64,000 nt of DNA from Paraburkholderia tuberum STM678. GTDB lineage: Bacteria > Pseudomonadota > Gammaproteobacteria > Burkholderiales > Burkholderiaceae. The translations under genes were made by a program, and so were the position numbers. The stretch spans positions 1,608 through 65,607 of the forward strand of contig NZ_CADFGP010000008.1 in assembly GCF_902833905.1 (NCBI RefSeq), in the 5' to 3' direction. Below are positions 27,108-35,626 of the stretch, in pieces. Every line of letters begins with the position of its first letter. The first letter of the stretch is position 1. The notes under the pieces are model-generated. The model searched no databases and had not been told where the DNA came from. It was given only the letters and a program-made list of their open reading frames with translations.

Positions 27108-28568
27108 ATGGAGCACCCCGAAACAACGGAAAGGCAACGCGGGAACCCGGCGCAGGAGCCCAGCCTCGTGCCGCTGCCGGTTCCTCACGTATACCGCGGT
27201 CGCACTGTCACCGGAAGCGCCATCAGGCACGTGTCGCGTGATCTTGGCCAAGGTTTCTGCACGCCCAGGATCGACCTTGACGACCTCGTGTGGCCGCGAG
27301 CTGAGTCAGGCCCCGCCTTCGATATGCCGATTGCGAAGGTTATCGACTTTCTTGTCGAGCTGGGGCCGCGTTTGCATCTGGACGTCAATCCGCTGATGCA
27401 GGCCGCGCTCGAGTCAATGATCAAAGTGAGTCCGCTCGGGCGACGGATTCTCGAAAACTGCTATCGCGACATTCCCAACCTTTTCGCACGCGAGGTAATC
27501 GAGGACGAGTTGCGCGTAAGTCTTGGCGACGCGCGCCTCGTCGACGGTTGGGTGGCACGCACGCTGCGCGGGCGCCCGAGTCGTCTGCGCGCGTTTCCTC
27601 CGCGCCTCGTACATGTGCTCGCAGGCAACTCGCCGATGGTGGCAGCCATGACGGTCATGCGCGCGGCGCTGACGAAAGGCGTCCACCTGCTCAAGCTGCC
27701 TTCGAACGATCTTTTCACGGCCACTGCAATTCTGCGCACGATGGCCGACATCGACCCGGATCATCCCGTCACCCAGTCGTTTTCGGCTGCGTATTGGCGC
27801 GGTGGAGACGAAAATGTCGAGTCGATTCTTTATCGTCCGCAGTACTTCGACAAGATTGTCGTATGGGGTGGCGACAGCGCGGTTCGGCACGTGATGCGCT
27901 ACGCTGGCCCCGGGCTCGAGCTGGTCGCGTTCGATCCGAAGGTATCTATCTCGCTGGTCGGCCGTGAAGCCTTTGCATCCGACGAGGTGCTGCGCGACGT
28001 CGCGCGTGCCGGCGCAGCCGATGTGCTGTCGTTCAACCAGGACGCGTGCAATGCGAGCCGGTATCAATTCATCGAAGGCGACGAAGACGACGCCGACCGC
28101 TATGCCGAGCAACTGGCGCTGGCACTCGGCCAGGACTTTCGCTATGGCGACGGCCAGGGCCCGCTGGTGCCCAGCGACATTCGCGAAGCGGTTGATGTGC
28201 TGCGTGAGATGGAGCCGCTCTACCGGGTGTTCGGCGGATACGACGGCAAGGGGCTCGTCATTCGCTCGGAAGAAATGGTCGATTTTCATCCCATTTGCAA
28301 GACCGTCAACGTCGTTCCCGTGGCAAGCCTGCGCGACGGTGCGCGCTATGCGACCGTCGCCACGCAAACGGTCGGCATCTATCCGCCGCACCGGGTCACA
28401 GAGGTGCGCGACGCGCTCGCGTGCGCTGGCGTGCAACGCATCGTGGCGCTGGGCGAGTCTATTTCAGATGGGGTTGGCGGCTATCCGCACGACGGCATGT
28501 TCCCGATCCATCGATTCATGAAATGGGTCTCGGAGGAATCGGGCCCGAATCCGGGGGAGACCCAATAA
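27108..28568 (+). CDS. LuxC-like acyl-CoA/acyl-protein reductase
   Basis: 486 residues. The ATG at 27108 follows AAAGGAGC at six bases. The protein belongs to the LuxC branch of the aldehyde dehydrogenase superfamily: the nucleotide-binding LAGNSPMVAAMT region and the nucleophile Cys314 in FNQDACNASR, comparable with QQACSS of luminous bacteria. LuxC accepts an acyl group from LuxE or CoA onto this cysteine and reduces it to an aldehyde with NADPH. It could also run in reverse. The stop overlaps the next start (TAATG). Confidence 0.88.
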   Translation: MEHPETTERQRGNPAQEPSLVPLPVPHVYRGRTVTGSAIRHVSRDLGQGFCTPRIDLDDLVWPRAESGPAFDMPIAKVIDFLVELGPRLHLDVNPLMQAALESMIKVSPLGRRILENCYRDIPNLFAREVIEDELRVSLGDARLVDGWVARTLRGRPSRLRAFPPRLVHVLAGNSPMVAAMTVMRAALTKGVHLLKLPSNDLFTATAILRTMADIDPDHPVTQSFSAAYWRGGDENVESILYRPQYFDKIVVWGGDSAVRHVMRYAGPGLELVAFDPKVSISLVGREAFASDEVLRDVARAGAADVLSFNQDACNASRYQFIEGDEDDADRYAEQLALALGQDFRYGDGQGPLVPSDIREAVDVLREMEPLYRVFGGYDGKGLVIRSEEMVDFHPICKTVNVVPVASLRDGARYATVATQTVGIYPPHRVTEVRDALACAGVQRIVALGESISDGVGGYPHDGMFPIHRFMKWVSEESGPNPGETQ

Positions 28569-29953
28569 TGCAAGCCCTTTCCACGCTGCTTCAACTCACG
28601 GATCTTCAAGACCCCTTCCGCAACGCGCCGGAAAGCCTCCATGCCGCGCAACTGCAAGCCGTGCGCGAGCGCTTCGCGCAGCGCCGGCAGCAGATTCGCA
28701 TTCTCGACAAGCGAGCCAGCGAGGCCGGAGTGACGGAAGTGAAGAGCATGAGCGACGCCGTGCCATTGCTTTTTGCAGACTCCGTCTACAAGAGCTATCC
28801 CGATTCGTTCATCGAGCAGGGAAAATGGCGCCACCTCACGGCGTGGCTTCAAACGCTCACAACCCGCAAGATCGACGGACTCGACTACGGCACGATCGCC
28901 GATCTCGACGACTGGATCCATGCGCTGCGTCGAAACGGCCACTACGTGATGAGCTCGAGCGGGACCTCGGGCAAGCAGTCCTTCATTTACCAGAGCGAAG
29001 CCGACCGCGATCTCGGCTGGCGCCTTCTCTCCCAAGGCATTCGCTGGGCGGCGAGCGGCATGCGCGATCCGTCGCGTCGCTATCCCGTGTTCCTTCTGAC
29101 GCCCTCCTCCGGCTCTTACACCGGAACGGAGCGCATGGCGAAATTCGCCGAATCGATTGCAATGCCGGGCGACCTTCATTACATGTCGGATGTGCCGCAA
29201 AGCGCCGCGCACACCACGCGCATGGCGCGCATGCGGCGGGCCATCGCGGACGGCACCGTGCTCCCGAGTGAAATCGAAGCCTTCCAGAACGAAAGTCGAG
29301 AACGCAGCGAACGCGTACAAGCCGATTTCCGGCAGTTCATCGACCAACTGCTCGAACGGCGTCACGAGCCCATGTTCATCATGGGCATGATGGGCATGCT
29401 TTATCAGATCGTCGCCACGGCGCGCCAGCGTGGCATTCCCGACGCCGACTTTCACCCCGACACGATCATTAGTATCGGCGGCGGCAAGAAAGGTGCGAAC
29501 CTGCCAGAAGATTTCCAGCAACAGTGCGAGCGCTTCTTCAACTTCAACGCGACCAACTTCAACGACGGCTACGGCATGGGCGAAGTATCGGGCTTTTGCC
29601 CGTGGTTTCACGAAGCGAAGGCGTGGACGGTCCCGCCCTGGCTCGTCCCGCTGGTGCTCGACTCGACCGGCGAACAACTGCTCAATCCTGCGGACGGGAA
29701 AGGCATCGTCGAGGGACGGCTCGCCATGATCGACCTGCTCGCGGATGGGCGCTGGGGCGGCGTGATCAGCGGCGACAAGGTCACCGTGGAGTTCGGTCAC
29801 GGCATCGACGGCGTACGCACGCCCATCATTCGCGACGTGGTGCGCTACAAGGATTTGCCCGGCGGCGACGACAAGCTGTCCTGCGCGGGAACGATCGACG
29901 CCTACGTCCGCGGAGAGATCGCCGACATGACCGAGGCCCGGACCGCCAACTAA
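28568..29953 (+). CDS. LuxE-like acyl-protein synthetase, copy 1
   Basis: 461 residues, with start overlapping the luxC-like stop by 1 nt and GGGGGAG upstream. The ATP-binding P-loop SSSGTSGK is at 129-136, in the adenylate-forming family shared by LuxE and phenylacetate-CoA ligase. A cysteine near the end (Cys439 in KLSCAGT) sits where LuxE carries its acyl-accepting cysteine. LuxE activates a carboxylic acid as an acyl-AMP and passes it to LuxC. It is longer than luminous-bacteria LuxE (about 370). Confidence 0.82.
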   Translation: MQALSTLLQLTDLQDPFRNAPESLHAAQLQAVRERFAQRRQQIRILDKRASEAGVTEVKSMSDAVPLLFADSVYKSYPDSFIEQGKWRHLTAWLQTLTTRKIDGLDYGTIADLDDWIHALRRNGHYVMSSSGTSGKQSFIYQSEADRDLGWRLLSQGIRWAASGMRDPSRRYPVFLLTPSSGSYTGTERMAKFAESIAMPGDLHYMSDVPQSAAHTTRMARMRRAIADGTVLPSEIEAFQNESRERSERVQADFRQFIDQLLERRHEPMFIMGMMGMLYQIVATARQRGIPDADFHPDTIISIGGGKKGANLPEDFQQQCERFFNFNATNFNDGYGMGEVSGFCPWFHEAKAWTVPPWLVPLVLDSTGEQLLNPADGKGIVEGRLAMIDLLADGRWGGVISGDKVTVEFGHGIDGVRTPIIRDVVRYKDLPGGDDKLSCAGTIDAYVRGEIADMTEARTAN

Positions 29954-29989
29954 ATCGATGTTTGCTACTCATCTGAAGGCCAATCGACA

Positions 29990-30841
29990 ATGACTGAAAC
30001 ACATGCAAGCCCAGCCGTGTGGTTCATTACCGGCGTTTCGTCCGGCTTCGGCCGTTCGCTTGCGCAGGCGGTCCTCGCCCGTGGCGACAAAGTGGTCGGG
30101 ACCGTTCGGAATGACGCACAGATCACGCCGTTCGAAAATCTCGCACCCGGACGCGCGCACGGTGTGCTGCTTGACGTGACCGACGCGGCAGCGGCGCGTC
30201 GCGGCGTCGAGCAGGCCATCGAGCGCGCGGGACCGATCGACGTACTCGTCAACAATGCGGGCTACGGTCTCTTCGGCGCATTTGAAGAGGTCTCCGACGC
30301 GGAAGCACGTCAGCTGTTCGATACCAACGTGTTTGGAACGGTCAACGTCATACGTGCCGTACTGCCTCATTTTCGCGAGCGCAACCGCGGTCATATCGTG
30401 AACTTCTCGTCGGTCGCGGGCGTGATCGGCATCGCGGGCTGCAGTTTCTATTGCGCTTCGAAGCATGCGATCGAAGGGCTTTCGGAATCGCTCGCTCGTG
30501 AGCTGAGCCCGTTCGGGATTCGTGTGACCGTGGTCGAGCCGGGCGGCTTCCGCACCAATTTCGCGGGCGGATCGCTGAAGTGGAGCGAGGTCGAATCACC
30601 CGTCTATACGGAGACCGTGGGCAAGATGCGTCGTTACATGAGCAGCTACCACGGCACGCAAACGGGCGATCCGGCCAAGGCTGCCGACGCCATCGTGCGC
30701 GCGGTTTCCGCAGACGTCCCACCGCTGCGGCTACCGCTAGGTCCGGACGCCGTCGACCTCGTTCGGAAGAAACTTTCGTCCGTGCAACACGACCTCGAAG
30801 CCTGGCTCGACGTGTCGAGTTCCACCGACTTCGACCACTGA
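29990..30841 (+). CDS. Short-chain dehydrogenase/reductase in the luxC-luxE operon
   Basis: 283 residues. The cofactor loop is TGVSSGFGRSLA, followed by NNAGYGLFG and the active site YCASKHAIEG. This type of SDR (starting VWFITGVSSGFG) is usually NADP-linked and acts on aldehydes, ketones or alcohols. Its position between the two luxE-like genes, 36 nt after one and 29 nt before the other, suggests that it handles the aldehyde made by the reductase. That is inference. Confidence 0.88.
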   Translation: MTETHASPAVWFITGVSSGFGRSLAQAVLARGDKVVGTVRNDAQITPFENLAPGRAHGVLLDVTDAAAARRGVEQAIERAGPIDVLVNNAGYGLFGAFEEVSDAEARQLFDTNVFGTVNVIRAVLPHFRERNRGHIVNFSSVAGVIGIAGCSFYCASKHAIEGLSESLARELSPFGIRVTVVEPGGFRTNFAGGSLKWSEVESPVYTETVGKMRRYMSSYHGTQTGDPAKAADAIVRAVSADVPPLRLPLGPDAVDLVRKKLSSVQHDLEAWLDVSSSTDFDH

Positions 30842-30870
30842 CGCCTGGCAACTCAAGCCCTGGAGACGAC

Positions 30871-32235
30871 ATGTCCGCTTTGGACCCGTTCTATGCAATG
30901 CTGCGCGGTGAAAGCGACCCGTTTCGCAAGCACCCCGAGAACCTTCGCGAGCTTCAGCTCGCTGCCATGAAAGAGCGCTTCGCCGAGCGCCGCGAACAGA
31001 TCAGGCTACTGCGTCGCAGAGCGGAAGATGTCGGCGTCAACGAGGTGACCCGCCATGAAGATATGGTGCCCCTGCTGTTTGCGCATCAGATCTACAAGAG
31101 CTACCCCGAGTCATTCATCGACAACGGCCGCTGGAAGCATCTTTCGGCATGGCTGCAAACGCTATCGAGCAAACGGGTGGCCGAAGTCGATCTGGACGGC
31201 CTGGACAACGTCGACGCATGGATGGACCGTCTGCGCACGGCGGGACACCATGTTTTCAGCTCGAGCGGCACATCCGGAAAGTGCAGCTTCATCAGTCAGA
31301 CGCAAGCCGATCTCGACAATGTCACCGAGTCGTGCGTGAAGCTGGGCGTCTACGGCAACGCAATGATCCGAAGAGATTTCGGCAAGCGCCCGGCTTTCCT
31401 CATGATGCCGCCTGCCGGCGCGCATCGGCATATCGAACCGGTACTGAACGCAGCGCAACGGCTCGGCGCGGAAACCACGCTGATGTTCGACGAACCGGTG
31501 CTCGCATCCGCAACGATTTCGATGGGCCGCATGCGCCGCGCAATCGCCGACGGCTCCGCGAAACCGAGCGAGGTCGCGGCGTTTCAGGAGCAGGCGGTGG
31601 CGCGCCAACGTCATACCGGCAAGATGATCGACCGGTTTCTCGACAAGCTCACCGCGCAGCGCGAAGTTCCGGTGCTCGTCCAGGGCAACTGGTCGTTGCA
31701 CTGGACGCTCGTCGAGCGCGCCCGTCAGCGCGGCAGCGCCGATGGCATCTGCCATCCGGATACGGTAATCACCACCGGTGGCGGCTTGAAGGGCACCTCG
31801 GCCCCCGCCGACTATCGGGAGCAAATCATCCGCTTCTACGGTATTCGTGCCGAGAACGTCCAGAACAGTTATGGCATGTCCGAGATGATCGGGACCGGCC
31901 CCTGGTCGGAAGTTGCGCAGGGCTATGCAATCTGCCCGTGGATCGTCCCGTTCGTCCTCGACAAGGCGGGAGAGCAACTGCTGAATCCTGCGGATGGACT
32001 GGGCGTCGTTGAGGGGCGCTTCGCGTTTTTCGATCTGCTGGCCGAAGGATACTGGGGTGGTTTCATCACTGGCGACAAGGTCGTGGTCGACTTTTCACCG
32101 GCGGGGAACACCGACGGCCTGCAGGGGCCGCTGGTCCGTCAAGTCGGCCGCTATGCCGATCTCGAGGAAGGCGAAGACAAGCTCTCGTGCGCAGGCACGA
32201 TGGAGTCGTATGTACGTGGCATGATCAACGTTTGA
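30871..32235 (+). CDS. LuxE-like acyl-protein synthetase, copy 2
   Basis: 454 residues, start set by TGGAGACGAC-ATG. It is clearly a paralogue of copy 1: SSSGTSGK at 130-137, GEQLLNPADG, GDKVVVDF and KLSCAGTMESYVRG with Cys440 are shared in order. The middle, which should bind the acyl chain, differs most, so the two copies may activate different acids or form a heteromer. Last gene of the operon, followed by a GC hairpin. Confidence 0.82.
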   Translation: MSALDPFYAMLRGESDPFRKHPENLRELQLAAMKERFAERREQIRLLRRRAEDVGVNEVTRHEDMVPLLFAHQIYKSYPESFIDNGRWKHLSAWLQTLSSKRVAEVDLDGLDNVDAWMDRLRTAGHHVFSSSGTSGKCSFISQTQADLDNVTESCVKLGVYGNAMIRRDFGKRPAFLMMPPAGAHRHIEPVLNAAQRLGAETTLMFDEPVLASATISMGRMRRAIADGSAKPSEVAAFQEQAVARQRHTGKMIDRFLDKLTAQREVPVLVQGNWSLHWTLVERARQRGSADGICHPDTVITTGGGLKGTSAPADYREQIIRFYGIRAENVQNSYGMSEMIGTGPWSEVAQGYAICPWIVPFVLDKAGEQLLNPADGLGVVEGRFAFFDLLAEGYWGGFITGDKVVVDFSPAGNTDGLQGPLVRQVGRYADLEEGEDKLSCAGTMESYVRGMINV

Positions 32236-32258
32236 GCCCTGCTGCGCTCGGTCCGAAT

Positions 32259-32290
32259 CCCAGGGGCGCCATTACTGGCGCCCCCTTGGG
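32259..32290 (+). terminator. GC-rich hairpin after the luxC-luxE operon
   Basis: GGGGCGCC-ATTACT-GGCGCCCC, extended by CCCA/TGGG with a small bulge. No T run follows, so termination strength is uncertain. Confidence 0.5.
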
Positions 32291-32296
32291 CTCATG

Positions 32297-32324
32297 AGTA
32301 TACTGATGTCCTGATTCCGACATC
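32297..32324 (+). promoter_or_regulatory. Possible promoter and operator of the TetR gene
   Basis: A -10-like TATACT (32299-32304) is followed by the inverted repeat GATGTC-N8-GACATC (32305-32324), a plausible autoregulatory site. No convincing -35 is seen. Confidence 0.35.
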
Positions 32325-32336
32325 CAACACTCCCCG

Positions 32337-33047
32337 ATGTACAAACCTATGTCAGTTCAGGCTCCCAACGGAGCCTCGCGGCTCGCTGCGGCGGACAAAC
32401 CTCGAACGGCTGGCCGGCCCACCCACGACGATGCGGTTCAGTTGCGCGAGCGGCTGCTCGACGCCGCCAAATCCGTGTTCATCAGAGAAGGTTTCGGCGC
32501 CGCCAGGGTCGAGGAAATCGCATCGCTGGCTGGCGTCAGCAAAACGACCGTGTATCGCCAGTTCGGCACGAAAGAAGAGCTTTTTCGCTCCATCGTCTGG
32601 CGCGGGATGGCCGATCTGCGGGGCAAGATCTCGGAGCACCTGGAACCGGGCCGCGATTTTTCGACGAACCTGGCATCCCTTATCGATGCGCTCGTCGAAC
32701 ACATGGCAATACCGGACAGCATGCACACTTCACGCATGGTCATTGGCGAGGCGATTCGCTTTCCCGATGTCGCAAAGCAGTTTCTGCAGTTCGTGGTGAC
32801 GATGCTGGAGCCGCTAACCGGCGTTCTGGAAGCCGCCGCGCTCAGCGGCGTAATCGCCATCGACGATCCCTCGAACGCGGCGCGCGATCTTCTCACACTG
32901 GTCACAGGCGCGCCCGAAGTGCACCTCGCGGTTCAGACCACTCGTTCCGAACGGAAACGCCGGGCTGAGCGGATTCATCGCCTTCTGTTAACCGCGTGGA
33001 GGTACCGTGCGGCACTGGATAAGGTTCGAGCCCGGTCAATGCCGTAA
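32337..33047 (+). CDS. TetR-family regulator
   Basis: 236 residues from 32337. An ATG at 32349 is also possible. The DNA-binding helices read VEEIASLAGVSKTTVYRQFG. The ligand domain resembles the AefR-like C-terminal group (SRMVIGEAIRFPDVAKQFL). It follows the luxE-like gene after a hairpin, so it may have its own promoter with a GATGTC palindrome. It probably controls part of the surrounding catabolic genes. The inducer is unknown. Confidence 0.88.
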   Translation: MYKPMSVQAPNGASRLAAADKPRTAGRPTHDDAVQLRERLLDAAKSVFIREGFGAARVEEIASLAGVSKTTVYRQFGTKEELFRSIVWRGMADLRGKISEHLEPGRDFSTNLASLIDALVEHMAIPDSMHTSRMVIGEAIRFPDVAKQFLQFVVTMLEPLTGVLEAAALSGVIAIDDPSNAARDLLTLVTGAPEVHLAVQTTRSERKRRAERIHRLLLTAWRYRAALDKVRARSMP

Positions 33048-33080
33048 CGTTCGTGCGGCCATCCAGGTCTCGCCGACGCA

Positions 33081-33545
33081 CTAGCTGTCAATTTCACCCA
33101 TCACCTGGAATTGCCCCGACGCCTGGGCGATGCATTTCGCATTCGCCCAGATCCGGCAGTCGGAGAAAATCACCCGCTTTCCCGAACGTAGAACGTCGAC
33201 GTGTGCTTCCACCCAGTCGCCCGGCTCCGCGTTCCCCATGAAATTGACCGTCAAGCCCGTCGTCAACACCCTGACGGCTGGTTGACGCGAATACTTGCTC
33301 GCCCACGTGATGGCGGTGTCTGCCAGCATGCAAACAGCGCCCCCGTGCATCATCTGGCCAAGGTTGCGATGCGCTTCGCGAACGTACATGCCGACGACGT
33401 GTCCGCGTTCGCTCTTGCGAAAGTAGGTAGGTCCGAACATCCGATGGAAGGGACCGAACTCCGGCATCAATGCAAAGCCCTCCGGGATGAGCTTTGCGCC
33501 GCTCTCTTCGAGCGCGTCTACCGCCAATGAGTCTGCTTGCTCCAA
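33081..33545 (-). CDS. PaaI-type thioesterase (hotdog fold)
   Basis: 154 residues. The start is a TTG at 33545, chosen because a perfect AGGAGG lies six bases upstream. A TTG at 33563 would place that site inside the gene. The hotdog core is HRNLGQMMHGGAVCMLADTA followed by VLTTGLTVNFMGNAEPGD, the PaaI/4HBT type. It hydrolyses acyl-CoA thioesters, perhaps to release CoA from dead-end intermediates. Divergent from the Old Yellow Enzyme gene. Confidence 0.87.
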   Translation of the reverse strand: MEQADSLAVDALEESGAKLIPEGFALMPEFGPFHRMFGPTYFRKSERGHVVGMYVREAHRNLGQMMHGGAVCMLADTAITWASKYSRQPAVRVLTTGLTVNFMGNAEPGDWVEAHVDVLRSGKRVIFSDCRIWANAKCIAQASGQFQVMGEIDS

Positions 33546-33647
33546 TGCAATCCTCCTGTTCAACGCCGCCTGCGAGACGGCGCCAATATTGCTTTTTCAT
33601 CGATAGAACATAGCGTATCATTATCCGCACACAAGTCAAATATGTGA

Positions 33648-34805
33648 ATGCCCATGGATACCGCTTCGCTCTTTTCACCCCTCACCGTGCGCGGGGTCAC
33701 GCTTGCCAACCGTATCGTCATGTCACCCATGACTCGCGGCTTTTCGCCGAACGGATTGCCCGGTAGTGACGTCGCCGCCTACTACAAGCGGCGTGCGCAG
33801 GGCGAGACAGGCCTGATCATCACAGAAGGCGTCGGCGTCGATCACCCCGCGGCGCTCGGCGAGGCCGGACTCGGAGAAAATTCGATTCCCATGCTCGCCG
33901 GAGAGGAATCAGTTGCCGCGTGGCGACGCGTGACGGACGAAGTTCACGCTAGCGGCGGAATCATCTTTCCTCAGTTGTGGCATATGGGACCCATGAAAGA
34001 GGCGAATACGGGCCCCTTCCCGGCCGCCTCGCCACTGCGCCCATCGGGACTGTGGGGACCGGAAGGACGAACGACATCGCTCAACGCAAGTTACATGGAG
34101 CGCGTCATGCCGCCAACGCGCCCGATGACCGATGCCGAGATCGCGGACGTCATTGCAGCCTATGGTCGAAGCGCGCGCTATGCGACGGCCGCCGGCTTCG
34201 ACGGCATCGCGATTCACGGAGCTCACGGCTATCTGATCGACGCTTTTTTGTGGGCGGAAACCAATCAACGCACGGATCGATGGGGCAAGGATCTCACGGC
34301 GCGCAGCCGCTTTGCCGCCGAAGTTGTCCGCGCAATCCGCGAAGCGATCGGCGCGACGATGCCGATCTCGTTCCGCTTCTCCCAGTGGAAGCAGCAGGAT
34401 TTCCGCGCGCGTCTCGCCAACGACCCGCACGAACTCGAGCACATTCTCGCGCCGCTCGCGGATGCTGGCGTCGACATCTTCGAGGCGAGCACCCGCTATT
34501 TCAACCGGGCGGAATTCGCGGGCTCAGAGATGAATCTCGCCGGTTGGGTGAAGAAGGTAACCGGCAAGCTTTCGATGACCGTTGGTGGGATCGGCATTAA
34601 CAAGGGCTACTACGATTCAATGGCCGGGGCCGCGACATCGGCGCAGCCCGACCTCACTGCCCTGCTCGATCGTTTCTCACGCGGCGAGTTCGATCTTGTT
34701 GGCGTGGGACGCTCGCTTCTACATGATCCGAACTGGGCGCGGCGCGTACGGCTTGGCGAGCCGTTCCTCGGGTTCAGCAACGACTCGCTCGCACACCTCA
34801 GCTGA
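33648..34805 (+). CDS. Old Yellow Enzyme-family NADH:flavin oxidoreductase
   Basis: 385 residues, a single FMN-binding TIM barrel without the extra domains of 2,4-dienoyl-CoA reductase. Visible motifs are LANRIVMSPMTR near the start, FPQLWHMG, the substrate-binding pair in IHGAHGYLIDAFL and NQRTDRWG. Such enzymes reduce activated C=C bonds of enones, fitting a terpenoid or cyclic ketone pathway. There is no clear ribosome-binding site before 33648, and an ATG at 33654 is equally possible. Confidence 0.9.
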   Translation: MPMDTASLFSPLTVRGVTLANRIVMSPMTRGFSPNGLPGSDVAAYYKRRAQGETGLIITEGVGVDHPAALGEAGLGENSIPMLAGEESVAAWRRVTDEVHASGGIIFPQLWHMGPMKEANTGPFPAASPLRPSGLWGPEGRTTSLNASYMERVMPPTRPMTDAEIADVIAAYGRSARYATAAGFDGIAIHGAHGYLIDAFLWAETNQRTDRWGKDLTARSRFAAEVVRAIREAIGATMPISFRFSQWKQQDFRARLANDPHELEHILAPLADAGVDIFEASTRYFNRAEFAGSEMNLAGWVKKVTGKLSMTVGGIGINKGYYDSMAGAATSAQPDLTALLDRFSRGEFDLVGVGRSLLHDPNWARRVRLGEPFLGFSNDSLAHLS

Positions 34806-34867
34806 AACGCGATTTGCAGTCGGCGCCGTTGACTCCGGCGTCAACTGCTATTTCCGGTTCGGGATCT

Positions 34868-35563
34868 TTACGTACGCCCGGTGACAGGAATCAACGCACC
34901 GGTCACCCCCGACGCGGCGCCAGACGCGAGAAAGAGAATCACCTCGGCAATTTCTTCAGGCCGTACCCAGCGGGAAAAGTCAGCGTCGGGCATATCCTTG
35001 CGGTTCGGTGGCGTATCGATGATGCCTGGCAAGATAGCGTTGACGGTAATGGAACGGCCTTTGAGTTCTTCGGCCAGCGCCTCAGTCAAACGCATCACCC
35101 CCGACTTCGAGGCCGCATACGCTCCCATGCCCGCGCCCGCCTTCAGCGCAGCGCCGGCTCCAATATTGATGATGCGTCCGCCCTCCGCGCTGTCGGCAAT
35201 ATGGTCGAGTGCCGCTTTCGACGCAGTCGCCGCCGTGCGCACGTTCGTCCGGTACATCAGATCCCAGGTGTCGAGACTGCCGTCCGCCAGCGTTTCCCAG
35301 CGAAAGCCTCCCGCTACATTGACGATCGCATCGAGCCTGCCAAGCTGCTCGACGACCGCGGAAAGCGCCGAGCGCGCCGCATCGAGATCAGTCAGCTCGA
35401 CGCCTCCTCGCCACCAGGAAGCGTGCAGCTGCTCCGCGCTCGCGTTCTCCGGTTCCAGCGCCTTGTCGATCAGCGCGACCTTCCAGCCGTTCTCGGCAAA
35501 CACGCGACCAACCGTGCGCCCAAGCGTGCCGAATCCGCCCGTTATCGCCACTACCCGTTGCAT
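34868..35563 (-). CDS. Short-chain dehydrogenase/reductase
   Basis: 231 residues. The ATG at 35563 sits eight bases after GGGAG; the one at 35569 is too close. It has ITGGFGTLGRTV, NVAGG in place of NNAG, and YAASKSGV. It is the last gene of a three-gene minus-strand operon after an amidohydrolase and a crotonase. Substrate unknown. Confidence 0.87.
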   Translation of the reverse strand: MQRVVAITGGFGTLGRTVGRVFAENGWKVALIDKALEPENASAEQLHASWWRGGVELTDLDAARSALSAVVEQLGRLDAIVNVAGGFRWETLADGSLDTWDLMYRTNVRTAATASKAALDHIADSAEGGRIINIGAGAALKAGAGMGAYAASKSGVMRLTEALAEELKGRSITVNAILPGIIDTPPNRKDMPDADFSRWVRPEEIAEVILFLASGAASGVTGALIPVTGRT

Positions 35564-35626
35564 GTGCATCTCTCCCTCGCCGCGCCCGGCGCCGCCTGTA
35601 CCGCTGGCGCCGGACACTGTAAAAGC

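Noticed and set aside
28568..29953. Phenylacetate-CoA ligase
   Set aside because: The fold is related, but the pairing with LuxC, the C-terminal KLSCAGT cysteine and the SSSGTSGK loop fit LuxE better. The ligase reading is not excluded.
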